A model generated the notes under the pieces. That model was not told the DNA's origin. It saw only the letters and a list, made by a program, of their open reading frames with translations, and searched no databases. From Pseudomonadota bacterium (GTDB taxonomy: Bacteria > Pseudomonadota > Gammaproteobacteria > Burkholderiales > Burkholderiaceae_F), in contig JAKAFN010000001.1 of assembly GCA_021825945.1 (NCBI GenBank), forward strand, positions 124,001 to 188,000: a stretch of 64,000 nt of DNA. The letters run 5' to 3'. Position numbers and translations under genes: made by a program. This document shows, in pieces, positions 19,563 to 28,916 of the stretch (position 1 is the first letter of the stretch; each line of letters begins with the position of its first letter).

Positions 19563-20798
19563 TCAGTGCGCGCCGAGGATCCGGAGCGCATGTTGCGCGA
19601 TCACGCGATTCTCGTCGCAAGGAAGCACCCAGATGCGGACCGGGCTGGCATCACGATGCAGTGCCGGGCCGCCGCGTCGGTTGGCTTCTTCGTCGAGGTC
19701 CACCCCCAGCCAGCGTAGCGTGGCACAGATCTCGCGCCGTACGGCTTCGGCATGTTCACCGATGCCGCCCGTGAACACCAGGGCATCGAGTCCGCCCAGC
19801 GGGGCGACCAGGCTGCCGATCGCGGCGACCGCCCGGCGGCAGAAGACCTGCACCGCTTCTCGTGCCGTCGGCTCATCGCGGCCGAGTAGGTCGCGCATGT
19901 CGCTGCTGATGCCGGAGAGGCCCAATAAGCCCGATTCGTGGTAGAGCAGGCGCTCGATGCGTTCGATATCCCAGCCGGGCTGGCGCAGCAGGTATAGCAG
20001 GACTCCCGGGTCGATCCATCCGGGGCGGGTGCCCATGACCAGACCGTCGAGCACGCTGAACCCCATGGTCGTCCCGACGCTGCGGCCGGCAGCCAGGGCA
20101 CAGCAGCTGGCGCCATTCCCCAGGTGGGCGACGATCGTGCGGCCGGCCGCGGCGTGCGGGTCGATCTCGGGCAGGCGCTGGGCGATCGATTCATAGGACA
20201 GGCCATGGAATCCATAGCGGATCAGGCCTGCGTCGGTGAGCGCGCGTGGCAGCGCGTAGAGGCGGTCGCGGTGCGGCACGCTTGCGTGGAACGCCGTGTC
20301 GAAGCAGGCAATCTGCGGCAGGGCAGGGTGGGTATCGGAAAGCGCGCGGATGGGGGCGAGATTTTGCGGCAGATGCAGGGGCATCATCGGCACCAGAGCG
20401 GCTAGCCGCGCCAGGGATGCGGCGTCGATGCGCAGCGCCGGTTCCGCGATCGATCCGCCGAACACCACGCGGTGGCCGACGGCCTGCAGCGTGCCGGGGC
20501 CATGATGGGATTCGATCCACCCGATGAGGTGGCGGAGCAGTTCTTCGTGCGCGGGGGGCGACGCGTCGTCCCACCGGCGGGACGACAGGATCGTCCCTTG
20601 GTGATCCCGGACGAGGAAGTGCGGTGCGCGGTCGAGTTCTTCGATCGCACCCTCGGCCAGGATTTCCAGCGGTGCGTCGGCGCGCACGGCGCGGCTCGCC
20701 CCGGAGTGCGCTGCAGGAACCGCCCGACGGTCCGCCCTGTAGAGCGAAAACTTGATGCTCGACGAACCCGCATTCAGAACGGCGATCGCGCCGTTCAT
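19563..20798 (-). CDS. ackA: Acetate kinase
   Basis: Converts acetyl phosphate and ADP to acetate and ATP. The 411-residue protein begins at the ATG at 20798 with the phosphate-binding NAGSSSIKFSLY. It has the family motifs GFHGLSYES, VAHLGNGASCCAL and the C-terminal TGGIGEHAEAVR. The open frame continues far upstream but is antisense-like there. The start overlaps the stop of the DUF4337 gene (ATGA), so the two are coupled. No phosphotransacetylase gene (pta) is adjacent, although the two often pair. Confidence 0.96.
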   Translation of the reverse strand: MNGAIAVLNAGSSSIKFSLYRADRRAVPAAHSGASRAVRADAPLEILAEGAIEELDRAPHFLVRDHQGTILSSRRWDDASPPAHEELLRHLIGWIESHHGPGTLQAVGHRVVFGGSIAEPALRIDAASLARLAALVPMMPLHLPQNLAPIRALSDTHPALPQIACFDTAFHASVPHRDRLYALPRALTDAGLIRYGFHGLSYESIAQRLPEIDPHAAAGRTIVAHLGNGASCCALAAGRSVGTTMGFSVLDGLVMGTRPGWIDPGVLLYLLRQPGWDIERIERLLYHESGLLGLSGISSDMRDLLGRDEPTAREAVQVFCRRAVAAIGSLVAPLGGLDALVFTGGIGEHAEAVRREICATLRWLGVDLDEEANRRGGPALHRDASPVRIWVLPCDENRVIAQHALRILGAH

Positions 20799-21376
20799 AT
20801 CCCCGCCAGCGCCATGCCCCCGAACCCGAGTCCGGCTGCCGCGACGAGCCCGACACACCAGAGCAGCCAGGTCCTGCGGGCCAGCAGGGTGATCGCGGAT
20901 AGCGCGATCGCAATTTGCATCGCAGTCGCCCCTGCCGCCCAGCGATGGTGCAGATGGATCTGCTCTTCGCTGCGGGCGTCCCATACCTTGACCTGCTTTT
21001 CCAACTCGTCCGCCCGATCCTTGATCGCAAGCTGTTGCTTCTTGTAGCGCGCCGCCTCCTTGTGGAAGTGGTCGATATCTTCCGGCTTGGCCACCACCGC
21101 GGCGCCGATTTGCGCAAGGTTGGCTTTCAGGCCTTTTGCTTGGTAGTAGTTCCACTCGTCGTTGGCGCGCGTCTTCATGATCGACGCGGTGTTCTTGTAG
21201 AGCTGCGCATCGGCCTGCGTATCGCCGCTGGCGAGGGTCATCAGCGCGCCGAGGGTGGCGAGCACCGCCGACGCGACGGCGATGCGGTTGGCGAGCGGAT
21301 CGCTGCCGCCGTGGCCTGCGGCATGTTCGACGGCGTGGTCGTGGGCGCCGTGAACGTGAAATTGGTCTTCGGACAC
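20795..21376 (-). CDS. DUF4337 family membrane protein
   Basis: A 193-residue protein with an initial His-rich stretch (HVHGAHDHAVEHAAGHGG), one hydrophobic segment at about 32-50, a charged and probably helical middle (residues 60-140, rich in Lys/Glu/Asp) and two C-terminal membrane segments (about 151-165 and 169-190). This matches the DUF4337 family, whose function is unknown. GTG at 21376 is chosen because GGAGGA lies nine bases upstream. It sits between folA and ackA with a four-base overlap into ackA. Coupling to acetate kinase is suggestive, but no mechanism is known. Confidence 0.85.
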   Translation of the reverse strand: MSEDQFHVHGAHDHAVEHAAGHGGSDPLANRIAVASAVLATLGALMTLASGDTQADAQLYKNTASIMKTRANDEWNYYQAKGLKANLAQIGAAVVAKPEDIDHFHKEAARYKKQQLAIKDRADELEKQVKVWDARSEEQIHLHHRWAAGATAMQIAIALSAITLLARRTWLLWCVGLVAAAGLGFGGMALAGI

Positions 21377-21408
21377 GTTGCATTCCTCCAGGTTGCAGTG
21401 GGGAGCGG

Positions 21409-21927
21409 CTAGCGGGACACGGCGGATGTCGCCGCGACGGCTTCATAGGTGACGAAGTCGAATCCGAATCGACGCGCCCCTTCCGGAGGGACGTGCGCGC
21501 GCGCCGTCTCCCGCCAGCGGGTCGGGTCGAGGGTCGGAAAATGGGTATCGCCCTCGAATTCGGTGTCGATCTCCGTCAGCAGGATCAAATCGACGCATCC
21601 GCGCGCCAGCGCCTGGGTATAGATCTCCCCCCCGCCGATGATGAACGCATCTTGTTCCGGCGGGCAGCGCGCCAGGGCGTCGTCCAGGTCCGCGGCACGC
21701 TCCGCCCCCGGTGCCTGCCAGTGTCGATCGCGGGTGATGACGATGTTGCGGCGGCCGGGTAGCGGACGACCGAGCGAATCCCAGGTCTTGCGTCCCATGA
21801 TGATGCAATGGCCGAGCGTGGTCCGCTTGAAATGCGCCAGGTCTTCCGGCAAGCGCCAAGGCAGCGTACCCCGATTTCCGATGACGCCGTTGCGCGCCCG
21901 AGCGGCGATCAGAATGACGCGTGTCAT
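21409..21927 (-). CDS. folA: Dihydrofolate reductase
   Basis: Reduces dihydrofolate to tetrahydrofolate with NADPH, regenerating the cofactor consumed by thymidylate synthase. The 172-residue protein shows the substrate loop [17 protein letters not shown] with the catalytic acid, the NADPH segment [25 protein letters not shown] and [13 protein letters not shown]. The start ATG overlaps the thyA stop (ATGA at 21924-21927). The thyA-folA pairing is common in proteobacteria and reflects their joint cycle. The last 15 residues ([11 protein letters not shown] end) extend a little past the family norm. Confidence 0.97.
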   Translation of the reverse strand: MTRVILIAARARNGVIGNRGTLPWRLPEDLAHFKRTTLGHCIIMGRKTWDSLGRPLPGRRNIVITRDRHWQAPGAERAADLDDALARCPPEQDAFIIGGGEIYTQALARGCVDLILLTEIDTEFEGDTHFPTLDPTRWRETARAHVPPEGARRFGFDFVTYEAVAATSAVSR

Positions 21928-22718
21928 ACCGCCACGGGCGCCTTGATGTGGGGGTGCGCCTGGTAATCGAGGATTTCGAAGTCTTCGAACCGGTACCCGA
22001 AAATCGAGTCCGGTCGGCGCCGGATCACCAGCCGAGGGTAGGGAAACGGCGTGCGGCGCAGTTGTTCCCGGGCCTGATCGAAATGGTTGCGGTAGATGTG
22101 GCAGTCACCACCGGTCCAGACGAAATCGCCGGGGAGCAGATCGCATTGTTGCGCCACCATGTGGGTCAGCAAGGCATAGCTGGCGATGTTGAAGGGAACC
22201 CCCAGGAAGATGTCGCAGCTGCGCTGGTAGAGCAGACAGCTCAGCCTGCCCTGCGCGACATAGAACTGGAACATCACGTGGCAGGGTGGCAGGCGCATCC
22301 GGGGGATTTCCGCGACGTTCCAGGCCGAGACGATCAGCCGCCGCGAGTCCGGGTTGGCCCGGATCTGATCGACGACTTGTGCGATCTGATCGATGCGGGC
22401 ACCGTCCGGCGCGGGCCAGGATCGCCATTGCACGCCATAAACAGGACCCAATTCGCCGGATTCGTCGGCCCACTCGTCCCAGATCGTGACCCCATTTTCA
22501 CGCAGGTACGCGATATTGCTCGATCCCTGCAGGAACCACAGCAACTCGTGGGTGATCGAACGCAGATGAAGCTTCTTCGTCGTGATCAGCGGGAAGCCCG
22601 CGCCGAGGTCGAAGCGCATCTGGTACCCGAAAACCGAGCGGGTCCCGGTACCGGTTCGGTCGTTTTTGTCGACGCCATGTTCCAGGACATGGCGCATGAA
22701 GTCCTCGTATTGATGCAT
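21924..22718 (-). CDS. thyA: Thymidylate synthase
   Basis: Methylates dUMP to dTMP using methylenetetrahydrofolate. From the ATG at 22718 the protein is 264 residues, the same length as E. coli ThyA. The catalytic cysteine is in [15 protein letters not shown], the dUMP-binding arginines in [17 protein letters not shown], and the C-terminal [10 protein letters not shown] closes the active site. The frame is open upstream, but homology starts here. It heads thyA-folA-DUF4337-ackA and diverges from the fructosamine-kinase gene over 63 bases that contain an AT-rich GTATAAC. Confidence 0.97.
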   Translation of the reverse strand: MHQYEDFMRHVLEHGVDKNDRTGTGTRSVFGYQMRFDLGAGFPLITTKKLHLRSITHELLWFLQGSSNIAYLRENGVTIWDEWADESGELGPVYGVQWRSWPAPDGARIDQIAQVVDQIRANPDSRRLIVSAWNVAEIPRMRLPPCHVMFQFYVAQGRLSCLLYQRSCDIFLGVPFNIASYALLTHMVAQQCDLLPGDFVWTGGDCHIYRNHFDQAREQLRRTPFPYPRLVIRRRPDSIFGYRFEDFEILDYQAHPHIKAPVAV

Positions 22719-22781
22719 GCGGGGTTCCCGGATCGTTCGATGCAGTATAACGGTGCCTGGGCAGGATAAAGGGCTGTCCGT

Positions 22782-23669
22782 ATGCGCTGGGATTGGAAAC
22801 AGAATCCGCGTCTGCATGCGCTCGAGGCATCGCTGGGGGAGCGTCGTGTCCATATCCGACGCAGCCTGGGCGGCGCGCACGGTGTCGAGCGCTTTGCGGT
22901 CGATTGCGACGGCACCCGCTGCTTTGTCAAGATCGCGCCCTCCGTTTCGGTACTGCGGGCCGAATCCGACGGCCTGCGGGCGATCGCAGCCACCTGTACC
23001 TTGCGGACCCCGCGTGTCTTGGCGATGGGGCCGCTGCACGACGGGGACTCTGGCGACTTGCTGGGCGCGTTTCTGGTTCTCGACTGGATCGACCTGCATG
23101 ACGATGGCGACTGGCGCGCAGCGGGGGCAGGACTGGCGATGCTGCACGCGGCGACGCCGGCCGCCGCGCGGTTCGGGTGGGAGCGCGACAACTATCTGGG
23201 GGCGAGTCGGCAGCGCAATGGCTGGAGCGACGACTGGCGCGAGTTTTGGCGGGAACGCCGCCTGCGACCGCAATTCCACATGGCCCGGGAAGCCGGGCTC
23301 GATCTGCTCGCGTCGCGCGAGACCGCAGCGGTTGCGGCATCCGACCGGCTGCTGTCCGGCCATGTGCCGTGCCCATCCCTGCTACACGGCGACCTTTGGT
23401 CCGGCAACATGGGCTTCGATGCGCAGGGGGCGCCGGTGATCTTCGATCCGGCGGTATATATCGGCGACGGCGAAGCGGACCTCGCGATGACCCGGCTCTT
23501 CGGCGGCATTCCGGCGGAGTTCTACCGGGCGTACGAAGTGCGCCACACACCGGAACCGGGCTGGCAGGAACGCGATGCGCTCTACCGCCTCTATCACGTC
23601 CTCAATCACGCCAACTTGTTCGGCGGATCGTACATCACGCAGGCGGCACGCTTGATCGACCAGTTGTAG
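22782..23669 (+). CDS. Fructosamine/ketosamine-3-kinase family protein
   Basis: A 295-residue kinase of the fructosamine-3-kinase-like fold, which phosphorylates sugar amines on glycated proteins or small molecules so that the adduct breaks down. The catalytic loop is [11 protein letters not shown] and the metal-binding motif [16 protein letters not shown]. The N-terminal half carries the family's lysine in TRCFVKIAP. Start ATG 22782 has only a weak GGG ahead. It diverges from thyA and converges with fabI at 15 bases. The natural substrate of bacterial members is unsettled. Confidence 0.9.
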   Translation: MRWDWKQNPRLHALEASLGERRVHIRRSLGGAHGVERFAVDCDGTRCFVKIAPSVSVLRAESDGLRAIAATCTLRTPRVLAMGPLHDGDSGDLLGAFLVLDWIDLHDDGDWRAAGAGLAMLHAATPAAARFGWERDNYLGASRQRNGWSDDWREFWRERRLRPQFHMAREAGLDLLASRETAAVAASDRLLSGHVPCPSLLHGDLWSGNMGFDAQGAPVIFDPAVYIGDGEADLAMTRLFGGIPAEFYRAYEVRHTPEPGWQERDALYRLYHVLNHANLFGGSYITQAARLIDQL

Positions 23670-23684
23670 TGGGGCCGCGAGCGA

Positions 23685-24476
23685 TCAGGCGACGCCGGAC
23701 ATCCCGGCTACGACGCGGTTGAAGCCGGCGTCGACGTAGGTGATCTCGCCCGTCACCCCGGCCGCGAGGTCTGACAGCAGGAACGCAGCGACGTTGCCCA
23801 CGTCGTCGATCGTGACGTTGCGGCGCAAGGGGGCGGTTTGCTCGACGAAATCCAGGATCTTGCCGAAATCCTTGATGCCGGCGGCGGCGAGGGTACGGAT
23901 CGGTCCGGCGGAAATGCCGTTGGCGCGAATGCCTTTCGGCCCCAGATTGGCCGCCAAGTAGCGCACGGACGCTTCGAGCGAGGCCTTGGCGAGGCCCATC
24001 GTGTTGTAGTTCGGCACGACGCGCTCCGATCCCAGATAGGTGAGGGTGAGCAGGGAGGCGCTGCGCCCCTCCATCATGGGCAGCGCCGCCTTGGCCAGCG
24101 CCGGGAAGCTGTATGCCGAGATGTCATGCGCAACCCGGAAGGCCTCGCGGGACAGTCCTTCGAGGAAATCACCCGCGATCGCTTCCCGCGGCGCAAAGCC
24201 GATCGAATGCACCAGGCCGTCGAGGCCGTCCCAGGACGTGCCCAGGCCCACGAACAGATCGGCGATCTGGGTGTCGTCGGCGACGTCGCAGGGAAACACC
24301 AAGGTCGAGTCGAATTCCCGCGCGATTTCGGTCACGCGGTCGCGAAAGCGATCCCCCACGTAGGTGAACGCCAACTCCGCACCTTCCCGGCGGCAGGCCC
24401 GCGCGATGCCGTAGGCGATGGAGCGGTTCGAGAGAACCCCGGTAATCAGGAGGCGCTTGCCAGACAGGAACGGCAT
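23685..24476 (-). CDS. fabI: Enoyl-[acyl-carrier-protein] reductase (NADH)
   Basis: Last reduction of each fatty-acid elongation cycle and the target of triclosan-type inhibitors. The 263-residue short-chain dehydrogenase begins [20 protein letters not shown], the FabI-type nucleotide loop. It has the Y-x6-K catalytic pair in [15 protein letters not shown] and the substrate-loop region [15 protein letters not shown]. Its first 31 bases overlap the end of the lytic transglycosylase gene, so its ribosome binding site lies within that coding sequence. The segment upstream of the ATG is only weakly purine-rich. Confidence 0.96.
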   Translation of the reverse strand: MPFLSGKRLLITGVLSNRSIAYGIARACRREGAELAFTYVGDRFRDRVTEIAREFDSTLVFPCDVADDTQIADLFVGLGTSWDGLDGLVHSIGFAPREAIAGDFLEGLSREAFRVAHDISAYSFPALAKAALPMMEGRSASLLTLTYLGSERVVPNYNTMGLAKASLEASVRYLAANLGPKGIRANGISAGPIRTLAAAGIKDFGKILDFVEQTAPLRRNVTIDDVGNVAAFLLSDLAAGVTGEITYVDAGFNRVVAGMSGVA

Positions 24477-26161
24477 GGATGACGAGCCCGCCGGTGACGG
24501 CGGTAATGGTGGTGGGAATCATGGTGGAGCGGATGACGCCGTGCGTAGTGCCGAACGCGCTGGCGCGGATTGCCTCCGTTCCACACGTTCAGCGCCAGCC
24601 GTTGGCCGATGCGCAGGCGGCTCGAGTGCAGCCGGTTCCACGCCATGATGTCGTGGGTCCGGACGTGCCAGTGATGTGCGATCGAACTCAAGGTGTCGCC
24701 GTGATGGACGCGGTAGGAGATGCGCCGCATCCGGGGCACCACCGGAACGAGTGAGAACGACGCATCGACCAGCTTCGGAGAAATGTCGTCGGTGACGGCT
24801 TCCCCGCGCGGGACCAGGATCACCGATCCGGCTGCGGGACGGTAGCGCCAGGGGATCCGGTTGACCCGACGCAGTTCGTTGACCGGGAGATTGGCCTTCT
24901 CCGCGAGCGTCTCCAGCGATTCCCCGCGCCGCATGACGTGCGCCGTCCAGCTGGCCATGGGTTGCCCGGTGGCTTCCACGGCGACCAGATTGGTCTCGAA
25001 GGTTTCCGCGTGATCGGCGGGGAGCAAGATCGTCGGCGACGACGCGCCGATGATCAGGGGACGATTGAACGCCGGGTTCAGCGCCTGGAATTCGTCGATG
25101 GGGATTTCCGCAAGCCGGGCGGCCGTGGTGACGTCCATATCGGCCGGGATGTCTTCCGAGACGAAGTATGGCCGATCGGGAATCTCCGGCAGGGTGATGC
25201 CATAGCGTTGTGGATCGGCGATGATGTTCTTGATCGCCTGCAGTTTGGGGATGTAGAACTCCGTTTCATGCGGTAGGCGCAGATCTTTGTATGCGGTCGA
25301 ACGATGGTGCCGACGGGCGTTGGCGATCGCGCGCTCGACGCCGAGTTCACCATAATTGTAGGCGGCGAGCGCCAACTGCCAGTCGCCGAATTCGCCGTAG
25401 AGCTTCTGGAGGTAGTCCAAGGCGGCCCGGGTGGACTCGATCACCCCGAAACGCTCGTCCTTCCACATGTTCTGTTCCAGCGCATATTTCGTCCCCGTAG
25501 AGGGAATGAACTGCCATAGACCGGCTGCCTTGGCGATCGAGACGGCGTTGGGTTGCATCCCGCTCTCGATGAACGGTAGCAAGGCGATCTCGGTGGGCAT
25601 GCCGCGTTTTTCGACCTCCGCCACGATGTGGTACAGGTACATGCTCGCCCGGGTCGAGATCCGCTCGATGTATTGGGGTTTGTCGGCGTACCAGCGGGTG
25701 GTTTGCCGCGCGCGCCAAGTATCGAGATCCGGCATTTTGAAGCCGCGACGGATGCGCGCCCAGAGGTCCTCGTCGTCCGCCTGCATGACCGCCATGCCGG
25801 ATGCCGGTTCCGCGCCGGCGGGCGCTCCGGGAGCCGAGGTCGTCGCAACGGGGGGGGGCGCGACCGGTGGTGGAGCAGGCGGCATCGCCGCCGGTTGAAT
25901 CGTCGCGATGGTTTCCGAAATGCTGCGCAGCACGCGTGCTTCGGGGGGGCTGTTGGGGTCGGTACGAACGGGCGCCACTTCCATCCACGTAGCGGGAACG
26001 ACCGCAATCGTCTGCGCCGGCGTGTCGAACAGGGGGACGGGACGGGCATAGGCGCTATCGCTCCCCTGGGGCAACAGCGCATCGGCGGCCCAGGCCGAAT
26101 GCAGGCCCAAACCTGCCGCGACGGCATAAACCAGGAACCGAACCCGGACGGGACAATTCAC
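24446..26161 (-). CDS. mltD: MltD-type membrane-bound lytic murein transglycosylase with LysM repeats
   Basis: Cleaves the glycan strands of peptidoglycan in the periplasm. The preferred start is GTG 26161, with GGGGGAG seven bases ahead and directly followed by a signal peptide ([23 protein letters not shown]). The protein is then 571 residues. A Pro/Ala linker leads to the SLT domain with its catalytic glutamate in [15 protein letters not shown] and the [10 protein letters not shown] motif. Two LysM repeats follow (about [19 protein letters not shown] and [19 protein letters not shown]). An unusual His/Arg-rich tail ends the protein and overlaps the fabI start by 31 bases. The cysteine near the N-terminus is not in a lipobox. 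Confidence 0.92.
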   Translation of the reverse strand: MNCPVRVRFLVYAVAAGLGLHSAWAADALLPQGSDSAYARPVPLFDTPAQTIAVVPATWMEVAPVRTDPNSPPEARVLRSISETIATIQPAAMPPAPPPVAPPPVATTSAPGAPAGAEPASGMAVMQADDEDLWARIRRGFKMPDLDTWRARQTTRWYADKPQYIERISTRASMYLYHIVAEVEKRGMPTEIALLPFIESGMQPNAVSIAKAAGLWQFIPSTGTKYALEQNMWKDERFGVIESTRAALDYLQKLYGEFGDWQLALAAYNYGELGVERAIANARRHHRSTAYKDLRLPHETEFYIPKLQAIKNIIADPQRYGITLPEIPDRPYFVSEDIPADMDVTTAARLAEIPIDEFQALNPAFNRPLIIGASSPTILLPADHAETFETNLVAVEATGQPMASWTAHVMRRGESLETLAEKANLPVNELRRVNRIPWRYRPAAGSVILVPRGEAVTDDISPKLVDASFSLVPVVPRMRRISYRVHHGDTLSSIAHHWHVRTHDIMAWNRLHSSRLRIGQRLALNVWNGGNPRQRVRHYARRHPLHHDSHHHYRRHRRARHPCRSCLASAS

Positions 26162-26368
26162 CAGACGCTCCCCCACCCATCTCGAATTTTTTGCGCGGCC
26201 GCAAGTGTACCTTAGAGGCCGCGGCGCCGAAATCAAATCATCCGACCGGATTCCCCCGAAAACCCGGGGACCTGCCGTTACGGGCGGTGCCGCCGACGGC
26301 GGCCGAGGGCGGCTGTAGGGTTGCTATATCCTGTGAGGGTCTCGCCGCATCGCCAAGAAACCGTGTCC

Positions 26369-27223
26369 ATGACTTTCGCGCCGGTCGAATCGTTCGCTGA
26401 TTTCCTGGACTCGCCGCCCGGTCGGTACGTCCTCGACTGGGAACAGCGTGCCCTCGACGAGATGGTGGCGGATATTTTCGGTTTCTATGCCTTGCAACTG
26501 GGGACGCCGAGTCTCGCGGGGTTGCGGGAAAACCGGATGCCGTTCCGTTGCGCGGTGGTGGAATCGGCGGAATGGCCGGCAGGACGTCCCGGTATCCTCG
26601 GTGGCCTGCGTACCGTGGTCAGCCGGTTCGACGAACTGCCCTTCGCGTCGCAGTCGGTCGACCTCGTGGTGCTGCCCCACGTCCTGGAATTCGCAGAGGA
26701 ACCGCATCGGGTACTGCGGGAGGTGGATCGGGTGTTGCTGCCGGAAGGGCAGGTGGTGCTGACCGGCTTCAATCCGGCGAGTCTGTGGGGATTGCATCAC
26801 GCGATGCGGCGGGTCGGGGTCTGTCCGTTCCTGCCTCCTGGAGGCCAGTTGATATCGTTGCTTCGCATCAAGGACTGGCTCAAGCTGCTTTCGTTCGAGG
26901 TCCAGCGAGGCCGGTTCGGCTGTTACCTGCCGTGGGCACGCACGGAACGATGGATCGGACGATGGGCGTTCCTGGAGAAGGCGGGCGATCGATGGTGGCC
27001 GGTGCTGGGCAGCGTGTATGCGCTGGCGGCGGTCAAGCGGGTGCACGGCATGCGGCTGGTCGGCATGGTTCGGAAGCGCCGGGAAGAACTGGATCTGAGC
27101 CCGGTCCTGGCGCCGGTAGCGCCGGCCGGTATTCCGGTCGCGGTGCGACGTCATCGCCCGGGGGAAGTCCATGAGACGCGCGCTGCCGAGAATGGGGAAA
27201 CGCATTGGGGGGAGATCGTTTGA
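26369..27223 (+). CDS. SAM-dependent methyltransferase family protein
   Basis: A 284-residue class I methyltransferase-like protein starting at ATG 26369. The visible core is [22 protein letters not shown] followed by [22 protein letters not shown], matching post-I to motif III of the Methyltransf_11 family. Motif I near the start is not a canonical GxGxG. The substrate is unknown. It overlaps rnhA by one base (TGATG). The order methyltransferase-rnhA-dnaQ-tRNA-Val is a recurring betaproteobacterial arrangement, which supports the call. Confidence 0.85.
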   Translation: MTFAPVESFADFLDSPPGRYVLDWEQRALDEMVADIFGFYALQLGTPSLAGLRENRMPFRCAVVESAEWPAGRPGILGGLRTVVSRFDELPFASQSVDLVVLPHVLEFAEEPHRVLREVDRVLLPEGQVVLTGFNPASLWGLHHAMRRVGVCPFLPPGGQLISLLRIKDWLKLLSFEVQRGRFGCYLPWARTERWIGRWAFLEKAGDRWWPVLGSVYALAAVKRVHGMRLVGMVRKRREELDLSPVLAPVAPAGIPVAVRRHRPGEVHETRAAENGETHWGEIV

Positions 27224-27726
27224 TGGTTTCGGACCGGAATCTCGCGCCCTCGTCGCCGCCCGTGTGCGACGTCGGGAACGACGCCGCGTCGGTCGTCGAC
27301 GTGTGGACCGACGGCGCTTGCAAGGGCAATCCGGGCCCGGGCGGATGGGGGGCGCTGCTGCGCAGCGGCACGCACGAGCGCGAATTGTTCGGTGGCGAGG
27401 ATCCGACCACCAACAACCGCATGGAACTGACCGCGGTGATCGAGGCATTGACGGCGCTCAAGCGGGCTTGCCGGGTGACCATCCATACCGATTCACAGTA
27501 CGTCAAAAATGGAATCACCGAGTGGATGCGCCAGTGGGAGCGGCGCGGTTGGCGCACCGCCGACGGCAAGCCCGTGAAGAATCGGGAACTGTGGCAGAAA
27601 TTGGACCAACAGGTACGGCGGCACTCGGTCGCGTGGAAGTGGGTGCGCGGCCATACGGGTGATCCGGGCAACGAGCGGGCCGATGCGTTGGCAAATCGCG
27701 GCGTCGAGACCGCGCGGCGGGGTTAG
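27223..27726 (+). CDS. rnhA: Ribonuclease HI
   Basis: Degrades the RNA strand of RNA:DNA hybrids, removing primers and R-loops. It is 167 residues from the ATG at 27223, with GGGGGGAG about nine bases upstream. Catalytic acids are visible in order: Asp in [17 protein letters not shown], Glu in [10 protein letters not shown], Asp in TIHTDSQYV and Asp in GNERADALA. The first 30 residues ([11 protein letters not shown] onward) are an extension relative to the 155-residue E. coli enzyme. It is coupled to the methyltransferase gene upstream, and dnaQ starts 14 bases after its stop. Confidence 0.97.
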   Translation: MVSDRNLAPSSPPVCDVGNDAASVVDVWTDGACKGNPGPGGWGALLRSGTHERELFGGEDPTTNNRMELTAVIEALTALKRACRVTIHTDSQYVKNGITEWMRQWERRGWRTADGKPVKNRELWQKLDQQVRRHSVAWKWVRGHTGDPGNERADALANRGVETARRG

Positions 27727-27740
27727 TGCGGAGGCGGGAA

Positions 27741-28508
27741 ATGCGGCAAATCGTTCTCGACACGGAAACCACGGGCCTGGAGGCGAAAGACGGCCATCGC
27801 ATCATCGAGATCGGTGCGATCGAGATTTTCGGCCGCCAGGTGATGCCGGAGCGACAGGTTCATCATTACGTCAACCCGGACCGGGAAGTCGATGCCGGCG
27901 CGCGCGCCGTCCACGGACTGGACGGCGAATTCCTTGCGGACAAGCCGCGATTCGCGGAGATCGTCGACGAATTGTTGGAATTCGTGCGGGGCGCCGAGGT
28001 GCTGATTCACAACGCGCCCTTTGATGTTTCCTTTCTCGACGCCGAACTCGCGCGGCTGAACCGGCCCCCATTCGCGCAGCATTGCGAAAAAGTCACCGAC
28101 ACGTTGCGCATGGCGCGGGAGGCGCATCCCGGAAAACGCAATTCGCTCGATGCCTTGTGCGAGCGTTATGGCATCTCCAATCGCCATCGCACCCTGCATG
28201 GCGCCCTGGTCGATGCAGCGCTGCTCGCCGATGTGTATCTGGCGATGACCCGCGGGCAGGACAGCCTGGTCATGGACCTGGCGCCGGCGGCGCAGCAGGC
28301 GGATTTCGGGCCGGTCGATGCCGGCCGCCTGATCGTCCTGCGGGCGGATGCCCGGGAAATCGCTGCGCATGAGTCGGTTCTTGATTCGATCGAGAAGGAA
28401 AGCAAGAGCGGCTGCGTATGGCGCCGCAGCGCTGCGAGTTCGGTCGCCGCCGGGGACTCGATGGAGGTGCCGCGACCGGAAATTGGAGCGGCGTCGGGTC
28501 TGCGCTAG
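27741..28508 (+). CDS. dnaQ: DNA polymerase III epsilon subunit (3'-5' proofreading exonuclease)
   Basis: The editing subunit of the replicative polymerase, 255 residues. ExoI is IVLDTETTGL, ExoII HNAPFDVSFLDAEL and ExoIII LHGALVDAALLADVY, giving the DEDDh catalytic set. The C-terminal tail past about residue 185 is the flexible region that binds the alpha subunit. ATG 27741 follows GCGGAGGCGGGAA and is preferred over GTG at 27726. The promoter for the following tRNA-Val appears to lie inside its last codons. Confidence 0.96.
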   Translation: MRQIVLDTETTGLEAKDGHRIIEIGAIEIFGRQVMPERQVHHYVNPDREVDAGARAVHGLDGEFLADKPRFAEIVDELLEFVRGAEVLIHNAPFDVSFLDAELARLNRPPFAQHCEKVTDTLRMAREAHPGKRNSLDALCERYGISNRHRTLHGALVDAALLADVYLAMTRGQDSLVMDLAPAAQQADFGPVDAGRLIVLRADAREIAAHESVLDSIEKESKSGCVWRRSAASSVAAGDSMEVPRPEIGAASGLR

Positions 28509-28511
28509 AAT
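28483..28511 (+). promoter_or_regulatory. Promoter of tRNA-Val inside the dnaQ 3' end
   Basis: TTGGAG (28483-28488) and TAGAAT (28506-28511) are separated by 17 bases, a good sigma-70 arrangement. The start would fall near 28518, about 14 bases before the mature tRNA. The overlap with dnaQ allows the tRNA to be made independently of the upstream operon. Confidence 0.65.
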
Positions 28512-28531
28512 CCCGCCTCTTTTCCGCATCC

Positions 28532-28606
28532 GGACGGCTAGCTCAGCGGTAGAGCACTGCCTTCACACGGCAGGGGTCACAGGTTCGAACCCTGTGCCGT
28601 CCACCA
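28532..28606 (+). tRNA. tRNA-Val(CAC)
   Basis: A complete cloverleaf of 75 bases including an encoded CCA. Acceptor GGACGGC pairs with GCCGTCC, the D stem is GCTC/GAGC, the anticodon stem CTGCC/GGCAG with loop TTCACAC gives anticodon CAC, and the T arm ACAGG-TTCGAAC-CCTGT is canonical. The discriminator is A. The position after dnaQ matches other betaproteobacteria. Confidence 0.95.
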
Positions 28607-28916
28607 ACTGCGTTTTCCAAATCAACGGGTTGCCAGAGTCGCAACCCGAATCCCTGCGCTGCCTCTCGGTTTTCGCTTGCCCCGGTACGCGCGTGTTGCG
28701 GAATATTTCCGTACGGGAAACCCGGATCGATGTGTTTGCCCGGGAGTTCCGGTCGATTTCGGATCAATGTCCGGGCAACCCATGCCGCTATTATGTGAAA
28801 AAGAGTTGATCTAAAACAATATTGTCGTTTGATATAACGCAACCATACGCATCTTGTGGTGTGTGCCGGACATTGTGTAACCGTGAACCGAGCAACAAGA
28901 CCGACCGGAGCAGCGA
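28607..28916 (+). promoter_or_regulatory. 310-base region: tRNA hairpin and FNR-like sites before the globin-EAL gene
   Basis: No gene is visible. CGGGTTGC/GCAACCCG (28626-28648) is a perfect 8-bp hairpin 20 bases after tRNA-Val and may end its transcript. The stretch 28790-28850 is AT-rich. TTGATCTAAAACAA (28806-28819) matches the FNR consensus at 9 of 10 positions. TTGATATAACGCAA (28829-28842) matches at 8 of 10 and contains TATAAC (28833-28838), a possible -10. The two sites are 23 bases apart centre to centre. Confidence 0.5.

Noticed and set aside
26180..26200. TTGCG/CGCAA palindrome beside a T6 run as a terminator between mltD and the methyltransferase gene
   Set aside because: The T-run lies on the wrong side of the stem for either strand, and both genes start, not end, here.
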